Numbered from the stretch's first letter, positions 1 to 8,383 are shown. The stretch is 32,285 nucleotides of DNA from Candidatus Obscuribacterales bacterium (GCA_949127735.1 CASBPX010000186.1:1-32285), one strand, 5' to 3'. Notes: generated by a model not told the origin, from the letters alone. Program-made: numbers and translations.

Positions 1-198
1 CTGGTGGTCCAAGTGGCCCTGGTGGTCCTTCCGGTCCTGGTGGTCCTTCCGGTCCTGGTGGTCCAAGTGGTCCTGGTGGTCCATTCGGTCCTGGTGGTCC
101 TGGTGGCCCTGGTGGTCCTGGTGGCCCTGGTGGTCCTGGTGGTCCAACCGGTCCTGGTGGTCCTCTCGGCCCTGGTGGTCCTTCCGGTCCAACCGGTT
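1..198. repeat. GGTCCT-type tandem repeat (9/18-base period) encoding Gly-Pro-X
   Basis: The stretch is built from variants of ggtcctggt joined to a variable codon (tcc, ttc, acc, ctc or ggc). The period is 9 bases, with a clearer 18-base unit in the first half. Because GGnCC is self-complementary, both strands encode Gly-Pro-rich triplets. Repeats like this are prone to copy-number change and assembly error, so the exact repeat number should be treated with caution. Confidence 0.85.
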
Positions 199-218
199 CG
201 TTCACCACAGGCGGATAA
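1..218 (+). CDS. collagen-like protein, C-terminal fragment
   Basis: The third forward frame is open from the window edge to TAA at 216-218 and encodes about 65 residues of uninterrupted Gly-Pro-X triplets, mostly GPS-GPG in the first half and GPG-GPG later. It ends in a short non-collagenous tail, T-G-S-F-T-T-G-G. Bacterial collagen-like proteins are usually surface or exported triple-helical stalks; the N-terminal part that would show export or anchoring lies outside the window. The Val/Leu-rich reading of the forward first frame is an off-frame shadow. The complementary strand also reads as Gly-Pro-Pro-Gly-Pro-X, but it has no ATG or Shine-Dalgarno site before the repeat. A terminator follows 45 bases after the plus-strand stop, which favours the plus strand. 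The strand choice is likely but not certain. Confidence 0.6.
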   Translation, partial: GGPSGPGGPSGPGGPSGPGGPSGPGGPFGPGGPGGPGGPGGPGGPGGPTGPGGPLGPGGPSGPTGSFTTGG

Positions 219-262
219 TTGCTTAGATAATCAGCCGGACAAGACCGAACAAAAGAAAAATG

Positions 263-295
263 AAAACCCTGGCTTTCGCCAGGGTTTTTGTTTTA
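263..295. terminator. bidirectional rho-independent terminator
   Basis: An 11-base-pair stem (263-273 pairs with 278-288; core ccctggc/gccaggg) with a TTTC loop is flanked by A-rich sequence on the left and T-rich sequence on the right. It can therefore terminate both the plus-strand collagen-like gene and the convergent minus-strand gene that ends at 338. Confidence 0.85.
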
Positions 296-337
296 GTAAG
301 TAAAAACTGATTGCGTCTACTGATTGCGCTTAGTGAT

Positions 338-1015
338 TTACCGAAGGTCGTCAGCTTTTACTTGATAATCGAAATAGACTTGTTTGAAAATATGGGCCGG
401 CAGCTGATCGCGGTAGTAAAAATTTTTACCGTTAAATGTCAAATCAGGTGCCGATGCAAAAACAAAAGTAACTCGCACCGGTGGATTATCGGCATCGGCA
501 TTGGCTCTTGCATAAAAACGCGCTACTGCCGGACGAAATCGTTTGTAGACATTGTTTGGCAGTCGCTCACCGAGCACACTGCGTTTTTTTTCTTGCAAAA
601 AGCGATCGAAGAGTGAAAGCTTTTCCATGCGGGGAAATTCGCGCGCTTTAATGGTGCCGTCAGCCGTTTCAATTAAGGCTAAAGTATGCCAGTTGACCGT
701 GCGCAAATTTGGCGCAAAGAGCCGCCACGCTTGCCTCATACCAAGAGGTGCGCCGAGCAGAACCAGTTTTTTGCGCGATTCTTCCGACACCACCGGTAAT
801 TCAGCCACACCGAGAATAGTGGCAAGGCCAAGAAAACCAATTACGGCGCCGTTAAAAATATACCGCTGCAGGCGTTTTCGATCACGATTATGACCATCAT
901 GATTAACCGGCGATGGCGGTCGCAAATCATCTATTGATGAGGTTTTCAAAGCCTGCTCATAAGAGAGCAAAGGCGCATTGCTGTAAAAAGCGCTAGATTT
1001 AGATTTATCGGCCAT
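338..1015 (-). CDS. membrane-anchored protein, paralogue of the HTTM-partner gene at 1109
   Basis: This 225-residue protein has a charged N-terminal stretch of about 50 residues, one hydrophobic segment (about residues 54-72) and a C-terminal domain. Its closest visible relative is the divergent neighbour at 1109. They share the patterns Q-A/Y-W-x-L-F-x-P-x-x-R, L-I-E-x-A-D-G-T, E-F-P-R-M-E-K, a FRP motif, A-R-A-N and Y-R-D-x-L-P near the C-terminus. I do not recognise a named domain. Short proteins with a W-x-x-F-x-P motif commonly accompany HTTM membrane proteins, as SdpA accompanies SdpB, so a partner role is inferred. The ATG at 1015 was preferred to the GTG one codon upstream; neither has a strong ribosome-binding site. 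Confidence 0.8.
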   Translation of the reverse strand: MADKSKSSAFYSNAPLLSYEQALKTSSIDDLRPPSPVNHDGHNRDRKRLQRYIFNGAVIGFLGLATILGVAELPVVSEESRKKLVLLGAPLGMRQAWRLFAPNLRTVNWHTLALIETADGTIKAREFPRMEKLSLFDRFLQEKKRSVLGERLPNNVYKRFRPAVARFYARANADADNPPVRVTFVFASAPDLTFNGKNFYYRDQLPAHIFKQVYFDYQVKADDLR

Positions 1016-1108
1016 CACTTATCAATCTGTACTCATAGTCAATGATAAACTTGCACACAGACCATTAGCAATCATCAAGTTCTGGGTAAGTTCTATGTAT
1101 TCAGGTAG

Positions 1109-1756
1109 TTGACGATTAAAACGCTGGAGACGGCAGTGCAATCGAGTTCTCCAAGATCAAAATATTTTTCCTTTCGAGAAGCAATCAATTACTCCTCATC
1201 TTCTGGCCCATTTACAGAAGGCCATAGAGTGCTGGTGTCATCTTTTCTCGTTGTCTTTTTCATCGTGGTAGGTGCCTGGCTGTTACCCGAATGGACGCCT
1301 TACAAAAATAGCATTACCACTTATACCTGGCCGGTGATGCTGACCACAGGTTGGGTTCAGTACTGGTCGCTATTCTGCCCAGACGTGCGTGATCGCAATT
1401 ATCACCTGACTGCGCTGATTGAATTTGCCGATGGTACGGTCAAAATTTATGAATTTCCCCGCATGGAAAAAATGGATCTTTGGACCAAATTTCAAAGAGA
1501 GAAAATGCGCAAGTTATTTGGTGACAATATTGCCTGGCCAAACTTTGCTCAGTTCAGACCCAGTGTTTGCCGATATTTAGCCAGAGCCAATAATGACACC
1601 ACCAATCCACCAATTAGCGTGACGATGATTCGCAATATTGTGATGACACCACCACCTGATCCAAAACACTGGGTTTATCGAGACAATCTGCCTCAACATA
1701 TCAACAAAGAAATTCTGTTCAGTTACAAAGTCAACGCCAACGACCTTCTCAATTAG
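1109..1756 (+). CDS. membrane-anchored partner of the HTTM protein (SdpA-like by context)
   Basis: This 215-residue protein has one clear N-terminal membrane segment (about residues 43-62) followed by an extracytoplasmic or cytoplasmic domain. It is homologous along its length to the divergent 338-1015 protein (shared W-S/R-L-F-x-P, E-F-P-R-M-E-K and A-R-A-N motifs). The HTTM-DCC gene begins 12 bases after its stop, so the two are probably co-translated. In Bacillus the HTTM protein SdpB works with the small protein SdpA in peptide maturation; the same two-gene architecture here suggests a functional pair, but sequence-level homology to SdpA is not demonstrated. The predicted start is TTG with an AGG a few bases upstream; a GTG at about residue 10 is an alternative. 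Confidence 0.8.
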   Translation: MTIKTLETAVQSSSPRSKYFSFREAINYSSSSGPFTEGHRVLVSSFLVVFFIVVGAWLLPEWTPYKNSITTYTWPVMLTTGWVQYWSLFCPDVRDRNYHLTALIEFADGTVKIYEFPRMEKMDLWTKFQREKMRKLFGDNIAWPNFAQFRPSVCRYLARANNDTTNPPISVTMIRNIVMTPPPDPKHWVYRDNLPQHINKEILFSYKVNANDLLN

Positions 1757-1768
1757 AAAGGCGCATAA

Positions 1769-3088
1769 GTGAGTGAAACCAACGCGACTGTAGAAAAATG
1801 GAATCGTTTCTGGTTTGAACCAACGTCACCAGTAGCGATGGCACTTTTTCGCATCTTTTTCAGCATTATTTTGTTGGAAAATATGGTTGTTCATCTACTG
1901 CCTGATTTTGATATTTATTTCGGCAAAAATTCACTGGTGCCCATCAAAGATATGATGAGTCTTTATTGGGGCAGTGGCTCATACTTTGATGTTTTGGCGC
2001 TGCTTCACAGCGATCGCTATATTCTTGCCGCGTTCTGGTTAATGGTAGTGGCAACCATTTTTATGGGCCTCGGCCTTTTTACAAGGTTCAGTTCATGGAC
2101 GGTTTTCTTGCTGCTGATGTCATTCAGCTCACATTTTCAGTTGAATCAAAATGCCGGCGATAACTATTTGAGACTGGCCACAATGTGCCTTGCACTTTCA
2201 AATGCCGGTGACGCACTTTCATTCGACAATCTCATTCGCGCTACCAGAGAAGACTGGCGGTTGACTGGCCTCGGGCCCAGGTTATCGGCACCATGGGCAC
2301 AACGACTTTTGCAAGTGCAGCTTTGTATTGCCTATGCCCACACCTGGTACAGCAAAATGGAAGGTGAGCACTGGAACGACGGTACCGCTGTTTATTATGC
2401 CGTGCGCTATGACGATTTAATGCGCTTTCCCTTGCCTCACTTTTTTGATCAGCTACCTGTCTATATGGTTCTGACTTGGGGCACCCTGGCCGTAGAGTTT
2501 GCACTCTTCACTCTAATCTGGTGGAGACCGGCCCGTTACTGGGTTTTAGCTATTGGTGTATCTCTCCATGCCGGTATTGAATATTGCATGAATTTGCCTA
2601 TGTTTGAGTGGGCCTTTTTACTCACTTACGTGCTCTTTATTTATCCCGCAGATTTGACGCGTTGCAGCAATTTGATCAAAAACAAAATCAAAATCAAACA
2701 CGGTGAGCCCTATAAGCTGGCTTTTGACGGCAATTGCATTCTTTGCATTCGCACAATTGGCATTGTTCACCGACTTGATATTTTTGGCCGCATCAAACCA
2801 GTTGATTTTCACCACGATGAAGAAAATGAGCTATCAGGGTTAGATTTAGGCCAGGCCGAAAAAGAAATTATGCTACAAAAACGTGATGGCACCTGGATCG
2901 GCGGCTTCAAAGCTTTTCGCTTCATGGCTCTTCGCCTGCCGCTGCTCTGGCCGCTGGTGCCTTTCCTGTACATACCTGTAGTCAGTTTTGTCGCTGAACT
3001 CATTTATAAATTAGTGGCAGCCAATCGTAAAAATATACTGGGATCTACTTGCTCACCAGGCGCAGTGGCCTGTGAGGTGAGCACATGA
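1769..3088 (+). CDS. HTTM-domain membrane protein fused to a DCC thiol-disulfide oxidoreductase domain
   Basis: This is a 439-residue, two-part protein. Residues about 15-300 form a polytopic HTTM (horizontally transferred transmembrane; vitamin-K-dependent gamma-carboxylase-like) domain: the early A-L-F-R-I-F-F motif, N-A-G-D-N-Y-L-R and S-K-M-E-G-E-H-W are typical. Residues about 314-435 form a DUF393/DCC domain with F-D-G-N-C-I-L-C, placing the redox pair at Cys323 and Cys326, and an S-P-G motif near the end. HTTM proteins include gamma-glutamyl carboxylase and bacterial SdpB; DCC proteins are putative thiol-disulfide oxidoreductases. Translation starts at GTG after the purine-rich gaaagg. 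The stop overlaps the next gene's start by four bases (ATGA). A membrane-bound modification enzyme is inferred; its substrate is unknown. Confidence 0.9.
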   Translation: MSETNATVEKWNRFWFEPTSPVAMALFRIFFSIILLENMVVHLLPDFDIYFGKNSLVPIKDMMSLYWGSGSYFDVLALLHSDRYILAAFWLMVVATIFMGLGLFTRFSSWTVFLLLMSFSSHFQLNQNAGDNYLRLATMCLALSNAGDALSFDNLIRATREDWRLTGLGPRLSAPWAQRLLQVQLCIAYAHTWYSKMEGEHWNDGTAVYYAVRYDDLMRFPLPHFFDQLPVYMVLTWGTLAVEFALFTLIWWRPARYWVLAIGVSLHAGIEYCMNLPMFEWAFLLTYVLFIYPADLTRCSNLIKNKIKIKHGEPYKLAFDGNCILCIRTIGIVHRLDIFGRIKPVDFHHDEENELSGLDLGQAEKEIMLQKRDGTWIGGFKAFRFMALRLPLLWPLVPFLYIPVVSFVAELIYKLVAANRKNILGSTCSPGAVACEVST

Positions 3089-3822
3089 CCGGCACCGTAA
3101 TTAAAATATTGATTGTGGTGGCAATTTTTGGCGTGGTACTTGGCGCCACATATCCTATTCAGAGGCAAGCTGTCGAAGATGGCAAAGCCACCAACTATGA
3201 CCTGCTGCTTGGTGTTCAGCTAAGGTCCACCGAAGCACGCTATAAAGCGGCCGAGAAAAAGCCCGAAAATATCGACGAATTGCTTGCGGCTGGAAACGCA
3301 TACGCTACCGCTTTAACCAGCTCGCAAGATTTTGCCGCAGCAGCAAAAATTTATGGAAGTCAGCTGCCTTTAACCTGGGGTCTGGTGACTAACGCTTATA
3401 ACGAAAAGTGGGCCAATGCCAATTTGCGTCTGGCTGGAGTCTACAGAGATATGGATAGTCAGGGTGCAGCACTTACCTGTTATGAAAGTCTACTCAAGTA
3501 TGATAAGCAGTATTTGCCCGCCACAGATAGCCGCATTGCTCGAGATCTCAATAACATGGGCTTGATGCTGTATATGATTGGCCTTGGTAAAGCAGAAGCA
3601 CCAGAGAGAATGGCAGAATTTAAAAAGTCTAGAAGCTATTTGGAGCAGGCGCTGGCATTACAAGAGAAAATAAATCTGGGCAAATCGGCCAGAGCTGCGG
3701 CAACTTTGTGGAATTTATTTCTCACTTGCCGCGATCTCGGTGATCAGAAAGCAGCAGAGCAGTATCGCGCCCAAGCTCAAGCAATTGATAAATCGCTCAA
3801 TCGGGTTTGCCGTGAGCCATAA
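3085..3822 (+). CDS. membrane-anchored TPR-like protein
   Basis: This 245-residue protein starts with an uncleaved-looking signal anchor (residues about 5-24). The rest is alpha-helical, with TPR-like helical pairs: A-N-L-R-L-A-G-V-Y-R-D-M-D-S-Q-G-A-A-L-x-C-Y-E (about 112-135), N-N-M-G-L-M-L-Y (about 155) and R-S-Y-L-E-Q-A-L-A-L (about 185). It begins inside the stop of the HTTM-DCC gene (ATGA overlap), so it is almost certainly translationally coupled to it. It may scaffold or regulate the HTTM module. No catalytic motif is visible. Confidence 0.85.
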   Translation: MTGTVIKILIVVAIFGVVLGATYPIQRQAVEDGKATNYDLLLGVQLRSTEARYKAAEKKPENIDELLAAGNAYATALTSSQDFAAAAKIYGSQLPLTWGLVTNAYNEKWANANLRLAGVYRDMDSQGAALTCYESLLKYDKQYLPATDSRIARDLNNMGLMLYMIGLGKAEAPERMAEFKKSRSYLEQALALQEKINLGKSARAAATLWNLFLTCRDLGDQKAAEQYRAQAQAIDKSLNRVCREP

Positions 3823-3843
3823 TAGAAATAAAAGAGCAAGCCA

Positions 3844-4995
3844 ATGCAGACCTCCAGTATAAATTCAGACTTATCAGGCGACGAGCAAACATTGCCTGAT
3901 AGCCTGCTGGAAAATTCTACTTCTAGCTCTACTTCTAGCTCTACTTCTAGGCCCCACCCCTGGATTTTGTCGCCGGTGCTCGACTATCTTTTTTGTTGCG
4001 GTGGCTTGATGTGGATTCTTGCAGGCATAGAGCAGCTGGGAGTTAAACCGGGCGAGCAGACTTATCCTTCAATTATTTTGGGCGGCGTCTTATTCTGGGG
4101 CAGCCTGTTACTGAGCGAAGCGCATGGCCCCGCTACCCTTGTAAGAGTCTTTAGAAGTCACACCACGCCACGTTCTGTGCGCCTTTTTGTCATCGCCTGG
4201 GCGGTGGTGCTAATTACCATTTCAATTTGTGCACTGCAGAGCGAACCACTGGCACAACTTTTTACAAAAATTACACTGGTCTGGTTGGTGCAACATTACA
4301 TTGCTCAGACTTTTGGTGTAGTTTTAATTTACTGCATGAAGCGCGGCTTTGACTTAAGCAAAATTGAGCGAGGGGTGCTGCAATGGCTGTTACGATCGCT
4401 CATGCTTTTTGTCATTCTACGTATGTTTACAGTGCCTGCCTATGGTCATATAAAAGACTTTCTCGGTATGGAAATTCCTTTCTATGGACCATTGCCGTTT
4501 TGGCCCATGTACACCGCAGCATTTATCTTGACCCTGTGCTGTTTTGCATTTGTTGGGCTCGTGGTGGCACGCTACTTGCGTAAAAAGCAAATGTTTCCCA
4601 TACCGGCTCTGGTTACGATTTTTTCAGTGGCCGCACTGACGCTTTCACAAAGAGACGCCTTCTTTCTTTTGGGTGTGACCTTCTATCATGCCAGCCAGTA
4701 TCTGGCAGTCACTTATTCATATTTTTTGAAAGAAGAAGCTCAAAAAGAAGGGCGAACCATTACGGGAAGCCACTTAAAGGAATTTCTCAACTTGCGCTCG
4801 CTGGCTTATATTTTTCTTTTGGTATGCGCCGGCTTCATGCTTACCATAGGGCTTCCTCAAGGAATGATTCGCAATGGTGTAACTGAAAATATCTGTCTCT
4901 GTGTGCTCTATTCGATGTCGAATTGCCACCACTTTCTGACTGATGCTTTTGTCTGGCGCATTAGAAAGAAAGAAGTGCGTGAGCTGCTTGTTTAA
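3844..4995 (+). CDS. polytopic membrane protein with four histidine motifs (paralogue 1 of 3)
   Basis: This 383-residue protein has a Ser/Thr-rich N-terminal tail and about eight to nine hydrophobic segments. It is clearly paralogous to the two proteins encoded at 10577-11731 and 11745-12923. Shared blocks are E/D-x-H-x-x-A-T-x-x-R in the N-terminal third, Q/W-H-Y-x-x-Q-x-F-G-x-x-L-I-Y-C-x-K-R-G near the middle, F-x-H-x-S-Q-Y-L-A-V in the C-terminal third, and H-H-F-x-T-D-x-x-x-W-R-x-R at the C-terminus. I do not recognise a named family. Conserved histidines at membrane boundaries suggest a metal or heme site, which is inference. It lies 21 bases after the TPR gene and its stop is two bases from the stop of the convergent gene at 4998. 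Here the first block is S-E-A-H rather than A-D-S-H. Confidence 0.85.
   Translation: MQTSSINSDLSGDEQTLPDSLLENSTSSSTSSSTSRPHPWILSPVLDYLFCCGGLMWILAGIEQLGVKPGEQTYPSIILGGVLFWGSLLLSEAHGPATLVRVFRSHTTPRSVRLFVIAWAVVLITISICALQSEPLAQLFTKITLVWLVQHYIAQTFGVVLIYCMKRGFDLSKIERGVLQWLLRSLMLFVILRMFTVPAYGHIKDFLGMEIPFYGPLPFWPMYTAAFILTLCCFAFVGLVVARYLRKKQMFPIPALVTIFSVAALTLSQRDAFFLLGVTFYHASQYLAVTYSYFLKEEAQKEGRTITGSHLKEFLNLRSLAYIFLLVCAGFMLTIGLPQGMIRNGVTENICLCVLYSMSNCHHFLTDAFVWRIRKKEVRELLV
3916..3951 (+). repeat. three 12-base tandem repeats encoding Ser/Thr linker
   Basis: The unit tctacttctagc is repeated three times (the last base of the third copy differs). It encodes the S-T-S-S pattern in the N-terminal tail of the polytopic protein. 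The unit keeps frame, so copy-number change would only alter linker length. Confidence 0.9.
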
Positions 4996-4997
4996 GG

Positions 4998-6734
4998 CTA
5001 CTTTTTTAACTTGTAAGCAGAAAAACCAAGTCTGTGACCCACATATTCATATGGACGATGCAGCGCGATTTCATCGCCATTCAAAGGTGTCAGGGGCTCT
5101 AAATTATCATATTGGCCTTCAATGATAGTGCAAATGCCCGCTGCTTTTAAGCTATCCCATATTTCGCCATCTTCGATCAAAATTAGCCTGGGTGGCCTGA
5201 CCGAATTTAATTCGCTGCGCAGGTGATCAATCATACCTGCCTCAAATTGAGTTAATTGAGCTAATTGAGTTAAACGTAATGCCTGCTCAGGAGTTGAGCG
5301 CTCGTGCAAAATCTTCAGTGGGTGCAGTGGAAACGCCCAGACAAGATAACCAGGCCGGCGACGAAGCTGTGTAATCAGCGGGAAGCCTGGCCTCACTTGT
5401 GACGAAAAAATCCAGACCAGATCTTTAGGCTCAGTGTTTTTCTCAACTGTGTCGCTAAAGAATGACAAATCAGGCTTTAAGCCAAAACCATAATAATTGA
5501 TATTGGCCAGGCTGAAAAATTGATCTGCTGCTATATTTTTCAGACAGAAATAGTTGATTGTGACAAAACAAAGCACTGGCAAACCAGCCAACAATGAAGT
5601 TCTCACCAAAGGTTTACTTTCTTGCCACAGGTAGATTTGCCGGCTTAAGTTTTCGCCCTTAGCAAATAATTGGGCGAATAATTGGCCTTCGAAAAGAACT
5701 GAGCGCATTGAACGCAGATAACGCGCCAGCGCCAGATAAAAAGCGCTGATAACAAATGCAGTCATAATAAAGGCTTGATGGGTGTAAAGTGTGCCTGAGC
5801 AAACAAGCCAGGTAAAACCAAGCGCAGCCATTGTGCACATCAAGCGCACAAGCAAACAACGCCCAGCCGCCGGCAAGGCCATGATAAAGAACACCACAAA
5901 AGCGTAAACCAAATCTCGACGGTCTGGCGACTTGCCGACGAAACCCAGATTGTCGTAAAAATAATCGTAAGAAAGCAAGTTGAGATTGGTAATCGGCCCC
6001 AGATAAGTTGACACCATAAGCGGTGCGCTGAGGTAGAGTATTGCAACAATAGCAAGCATGCTGCCGAGGCAGGCCAAAAGCTCCAGACCAAGATAACGAT
6101 GTCTGATCTTAAATAAAGTAACTTCGCCCAGAGCGGTTAAACAAACAATTTCGACCACCAGCACGGCCAAAAGGTAAATCGGATTTAGTAAAAGTGCCAG
6201 AGCAGCAAGCACACCGGCAAAAATTTTCCGCCATGCCGGGCTGGTTTTGTGCGCACCAGTACTCGAAAGATAACGCTCAAGTAAATATGGCAAAAACAAA
6301 AGCATGAAAACCATACTCTCTTGCCCATACTCATCAATAAGATAGAGCTGAGAGGTAATTACAGACAGGGTCAGGGCAGGCAAGTAGAAGAGCAGTGAGA
6401 GGCCTTTTGAGCCGCTTTGCTTAACAGCAGCAGTGATCAAAGCAAAGACGACGATGGTGAGCAAAACAATGAGCAGATTAAAAATTAAAATCGGGTGGAG
6501 AAAGCAGAGCTTAGATAGCAGCACCGGTAAAGTAAAAAGATAGAGTAAAACCGGAGTGGCATTATCGACAAAATCAATATAGGGCATCGCGCCCTCAACA
6601 ATCAGGTTGGCGCACGAAATGTGCATGGCAGGCTCAGCCGCAATCAGTATCTGGTGGGTGGAGAAATAACCACAGAGAGAGCCACTCCAACATAGAAGCA
6701 ATAGGCAGCTGAAAAATAAGCATAGTTTTTTCAT
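4998..6734 (-). CDS. GT-C-type glycosyltransferase-like membrane protein (paralogue A)
   Basis: This 578-residue protein has about eleven to twelve hydrophobic segments and a C-terminal soluble portion. After the first membrane segment it has A-E-P-A-M-H-x-x-C-A-N-L-I-V-E-G-A-M-P-Y-I-D-F, the pattern of the acidic first loop in PMT/ArnT/RgtA-like GT-C enzymes, which transfer sugars from polyprenyl-phosphate donors outside the membrane. It is paralogous to the upstream gene: both share a late P-G-F-P-x-x-T-Q-L-R block and an F-S-A/V-Y-K-L C-terminal block. The usual P-P after the loop is T-P here and the acidic residue is Glu rather than Asp, so activity may differ. Its ATG overlaps the stop of the upstream gene by four bases (ATGA), showing coupling. 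Acceptor and donor are unknown. Confidence 0.8.
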   Translation of the reverse strand: MKKLCLFFSCLLLLCWSGSLCGYFSTHQILIAAEPAMHISCANLIVEGAMPYIDFVDNATPVLLYLFTLPVLLSKLCFLHPILIFNLLIVLLTIVVFALITAAVKQSGSKGLSLLFYLPALTLSVITSQLYLIDEYGQESMVFMLLFLPYLLERYLSSTGAHKTSPAWRKIFAGVLAALALLLNPIYLLAVLVVEIVCLTALGEVTLFKIRHRYLGLELLACLGSMLAIVAILYLSAPLMVSTYLGPITNLNLLSYDYFYDNLGFVGKSPDRRDLVYAFVVFFIMALPAAGRCLLVRLMCTMAALGFTWLVCSGTLYTHQAFIMTAFVISAFYLALARYLRSMRSVLFEGQLFAQLFAKGENLSRQIYLWQESKPLVRTSLLAGLPVLCFVTINYFCLKNIAADQFFSLANINYYGFGLKPDLSFFSDTVEKNTEPKDLVWIFSSQVRPGFPLITQLRRRPGYLVWAFPLHPLKILHERSTPEQALRLTQLAQLTQFEAGMIDHLRSELNSVRPPRLILIEDGEIWDSLKAAGICTIIEGQYDNLEPLTPLNGDEIALHRPYEYVGHRLGFSAYKLKK

Positions 6735-8383
6735 GGCACAACCTTGGCAGATGGTTGTAATTTATAGACCGAAAAACCAACAATATCTTCTTCGATTTTT
6801 TTGTAATTTTTAAAATTTTTGTCGAAGGCAAAAGGTGCTAAATACTCAGCTGACGGGGCATTCTGCATAAAAATCAAAACTGGTTTATTCTTGGCAATAT
6901 CTTCAGCGTACTGGTCAGCAATTTTTTGTTGATAAGACAAGAGTCGTGTACACTCTGGGCTCGAATCACTGACGTCTTGGATGTATTGCAAAACCGAAAG
7001 AATGCAGCAGTGCAAATGTCTTGAACCAGGGGTCATGCGCAGTTGAGTCAGGGGCGGGAAGCCAGGCGCAACTGCGTTTGATATAAAGATGACGGGATCC
7101 GAAAATTTGGCATTGTCTAGCATAATTTTGGTAAATGGTGAGTCTATATCAGCCCATGGAGAATTGCCACTATAACCAATACGCTCCATATCAAACTTAG
7201 TATTTGTCTCTACCTGGTGAAACTCTTCTGCCGCGCTGGCACATGATAAACCTGCAGTCAAAAGTAGAGTAATAATGGTCACAATAGGCAGTTGCTGCTC
7301 ACTGCGCAATTTGAAGGCAAATTGAATAACACTGCTTATTAATGCCGCAGCACCTCCACAAAGTAATATCACCGCCCCGGCAAAAGCAGGAATATCCTGA
7401 TAATTCCAACCCTTGAATTGCATTAGATAAGGCACCACTCCTGACAAAGCGAAAGCGGCAACGCAGGCAAGGAGCTGATAACGGCGGCAATAAGAGAGGG
7501 CTAAAATGAGACCGCCAGCCAGCAGAAGAAATACCGTACGCTTGTCGGGAGCGGCCAGGCTAGCCGCTAAAGACGTATCCCAGAATTGATAGCCCCGGGC
7601 AAATGCCGGCACTAAAAATCCAAAATAATTGTCTTTGACGATCTGCGGTAAAAACAAAAAGTGAGCTAAATAGATTAGGGCAAAAGTAAAGGCCGCCCAG
7701 TTCTCGGCAACGAATATGCGATTGCGCAATAGTTCTTTTAAATGCGATTTAAAATGGAAAAGCAAAAACAACTCAATACAAACGGCATTGAACAAAAAAT
7801 AGTGTTTTAAACAAATGCCCACACCAGCCAAAAGACCGACTAATACGGCTTCGCGCCTGCCTACTACAGCGCCCTGATAGCGAGCAAAACGGAGGAACAT
7901 AAATGGTGCGTAGAGCAAAACAAAAATTTGTTCTCGCTGGCCAAAGTCGAAACCAAGGAAAAAGTTGAAATAAAGCAAGCCAAAAATTAGAGCCAGATTT
8001 ACGATCAAATCAGATTTCGGTAATTTGTTTAAAACTATCAGTGCACATAAAGAAGCGCTGAGCATCATCAAAGCGAGCATAAACAAATTGAAGGCTAAAG
8101 TGACCGGCATGTTCAAGAGTGAGGCCGTAATTGCCGGCACCGTGTCCAGATACCAGATTAAGGGCGGGTTGACGTCAAACATGTCTACATAAGGCAAACC
8201 ACCAGCCACGATAAGCTGTGCGCATTGCAAATGAAGCGCCGGATCCCAACCAATGCGCAATGGATGCAACCACACCGAAATCAGCATGCGCAATGAAAGT
8301 ACGGCAATTAAACCAATAGCGCAAATTTTGGCAGCAAAAGCGGGAGATTGAAAAAAAGGCTTAGAAGAAAAACGGCCTTGCAC
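6731..8383 (-). CDS. GT-C-type glycosyltransferase-like membrane protein (paralogue B)
   Basis: This 550-residue polytopic protein has the loop G-W-D-P-A-L-H-x-x-C-A-Q-L-I-V-A-G-G-L-P-Y-V-D-M-F followed by N-P-P-L-I-W-Y-L. This closely fits the first periplasmic loop of GT39/RgtA-like GT-C enzymes, where the Asp is the proposed catalytic residue. The C-terminal part carries A-P-G-F-P-P-L-T-Q-L-R, shared with paralogue A. It starts at GTG, 15 bases downstream of the TPR/retropepsin-like gene, with no strong ribosome-binding site, and ends in a four-base overlap with paralogue A. The pair may glycosylate a lipid or an exported protein; which one is not visible. Confidence 0.82.
   Translation of the reverse strand: MQGRFSSKPFFQSPAFAAKICAIGLIAVLSLRMLISVWLHPLRIGWDPALHLQCAQLIVAGGLPYVDMFDVNPPLIWYLDTVPAITASLLNMPVTLAFNLFMLALMMLSASLCALIVLNKLPKSDLIVNLALIFGLLYFNFFLGFDFGQREQIFVLLYAPFMFLRFARYQGAVVGRREAVLVGLLAGVGICLKHYFLFNAVCIELFLLFHFKSHLKELLRNRIFVAENWAAFTFALIYLAHFLFLPQIVKDNYFGFLVPAFARGYQFWDTSLAASLAAPDKRTVFLLLAGGLILALSYCRRYQLLACVAAFALSGVVPYLMQFKGWNYQDIPAFAGAVILLCGGAAALISSVIQFAFKLRSEQQLPIVTIITLLLTAGLSCASAAEEFHQVETNTKFDMERIGYSGNSPWADIDSPFTKIMLDNAKFSDPVIFISNAVAPGFPPLTQLRMTPGSRHLHCCILSVLQYIQDVSDSSPECTRLLSYQQKIADQYAEDIAKNKPVLIFMQNAPSAEYLAPFAFDKNFKNYKKIEEDIVGFSVYKLQPSAKVVP

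Noticed and set aside
1-198. Repeat array at the left edge as a possible CRISPR
   Set aside because: Units are 9-18 bases, contiguous with no spacers, and translate to Gly-Pro-X.
4-303. Val/Leu-rich 99-codon frame across the repeat at the left edge
   Set aside because: It is the off-frame reading of the Gly-Pro-X collagen-like repeat and runs through the terminator hairpin.
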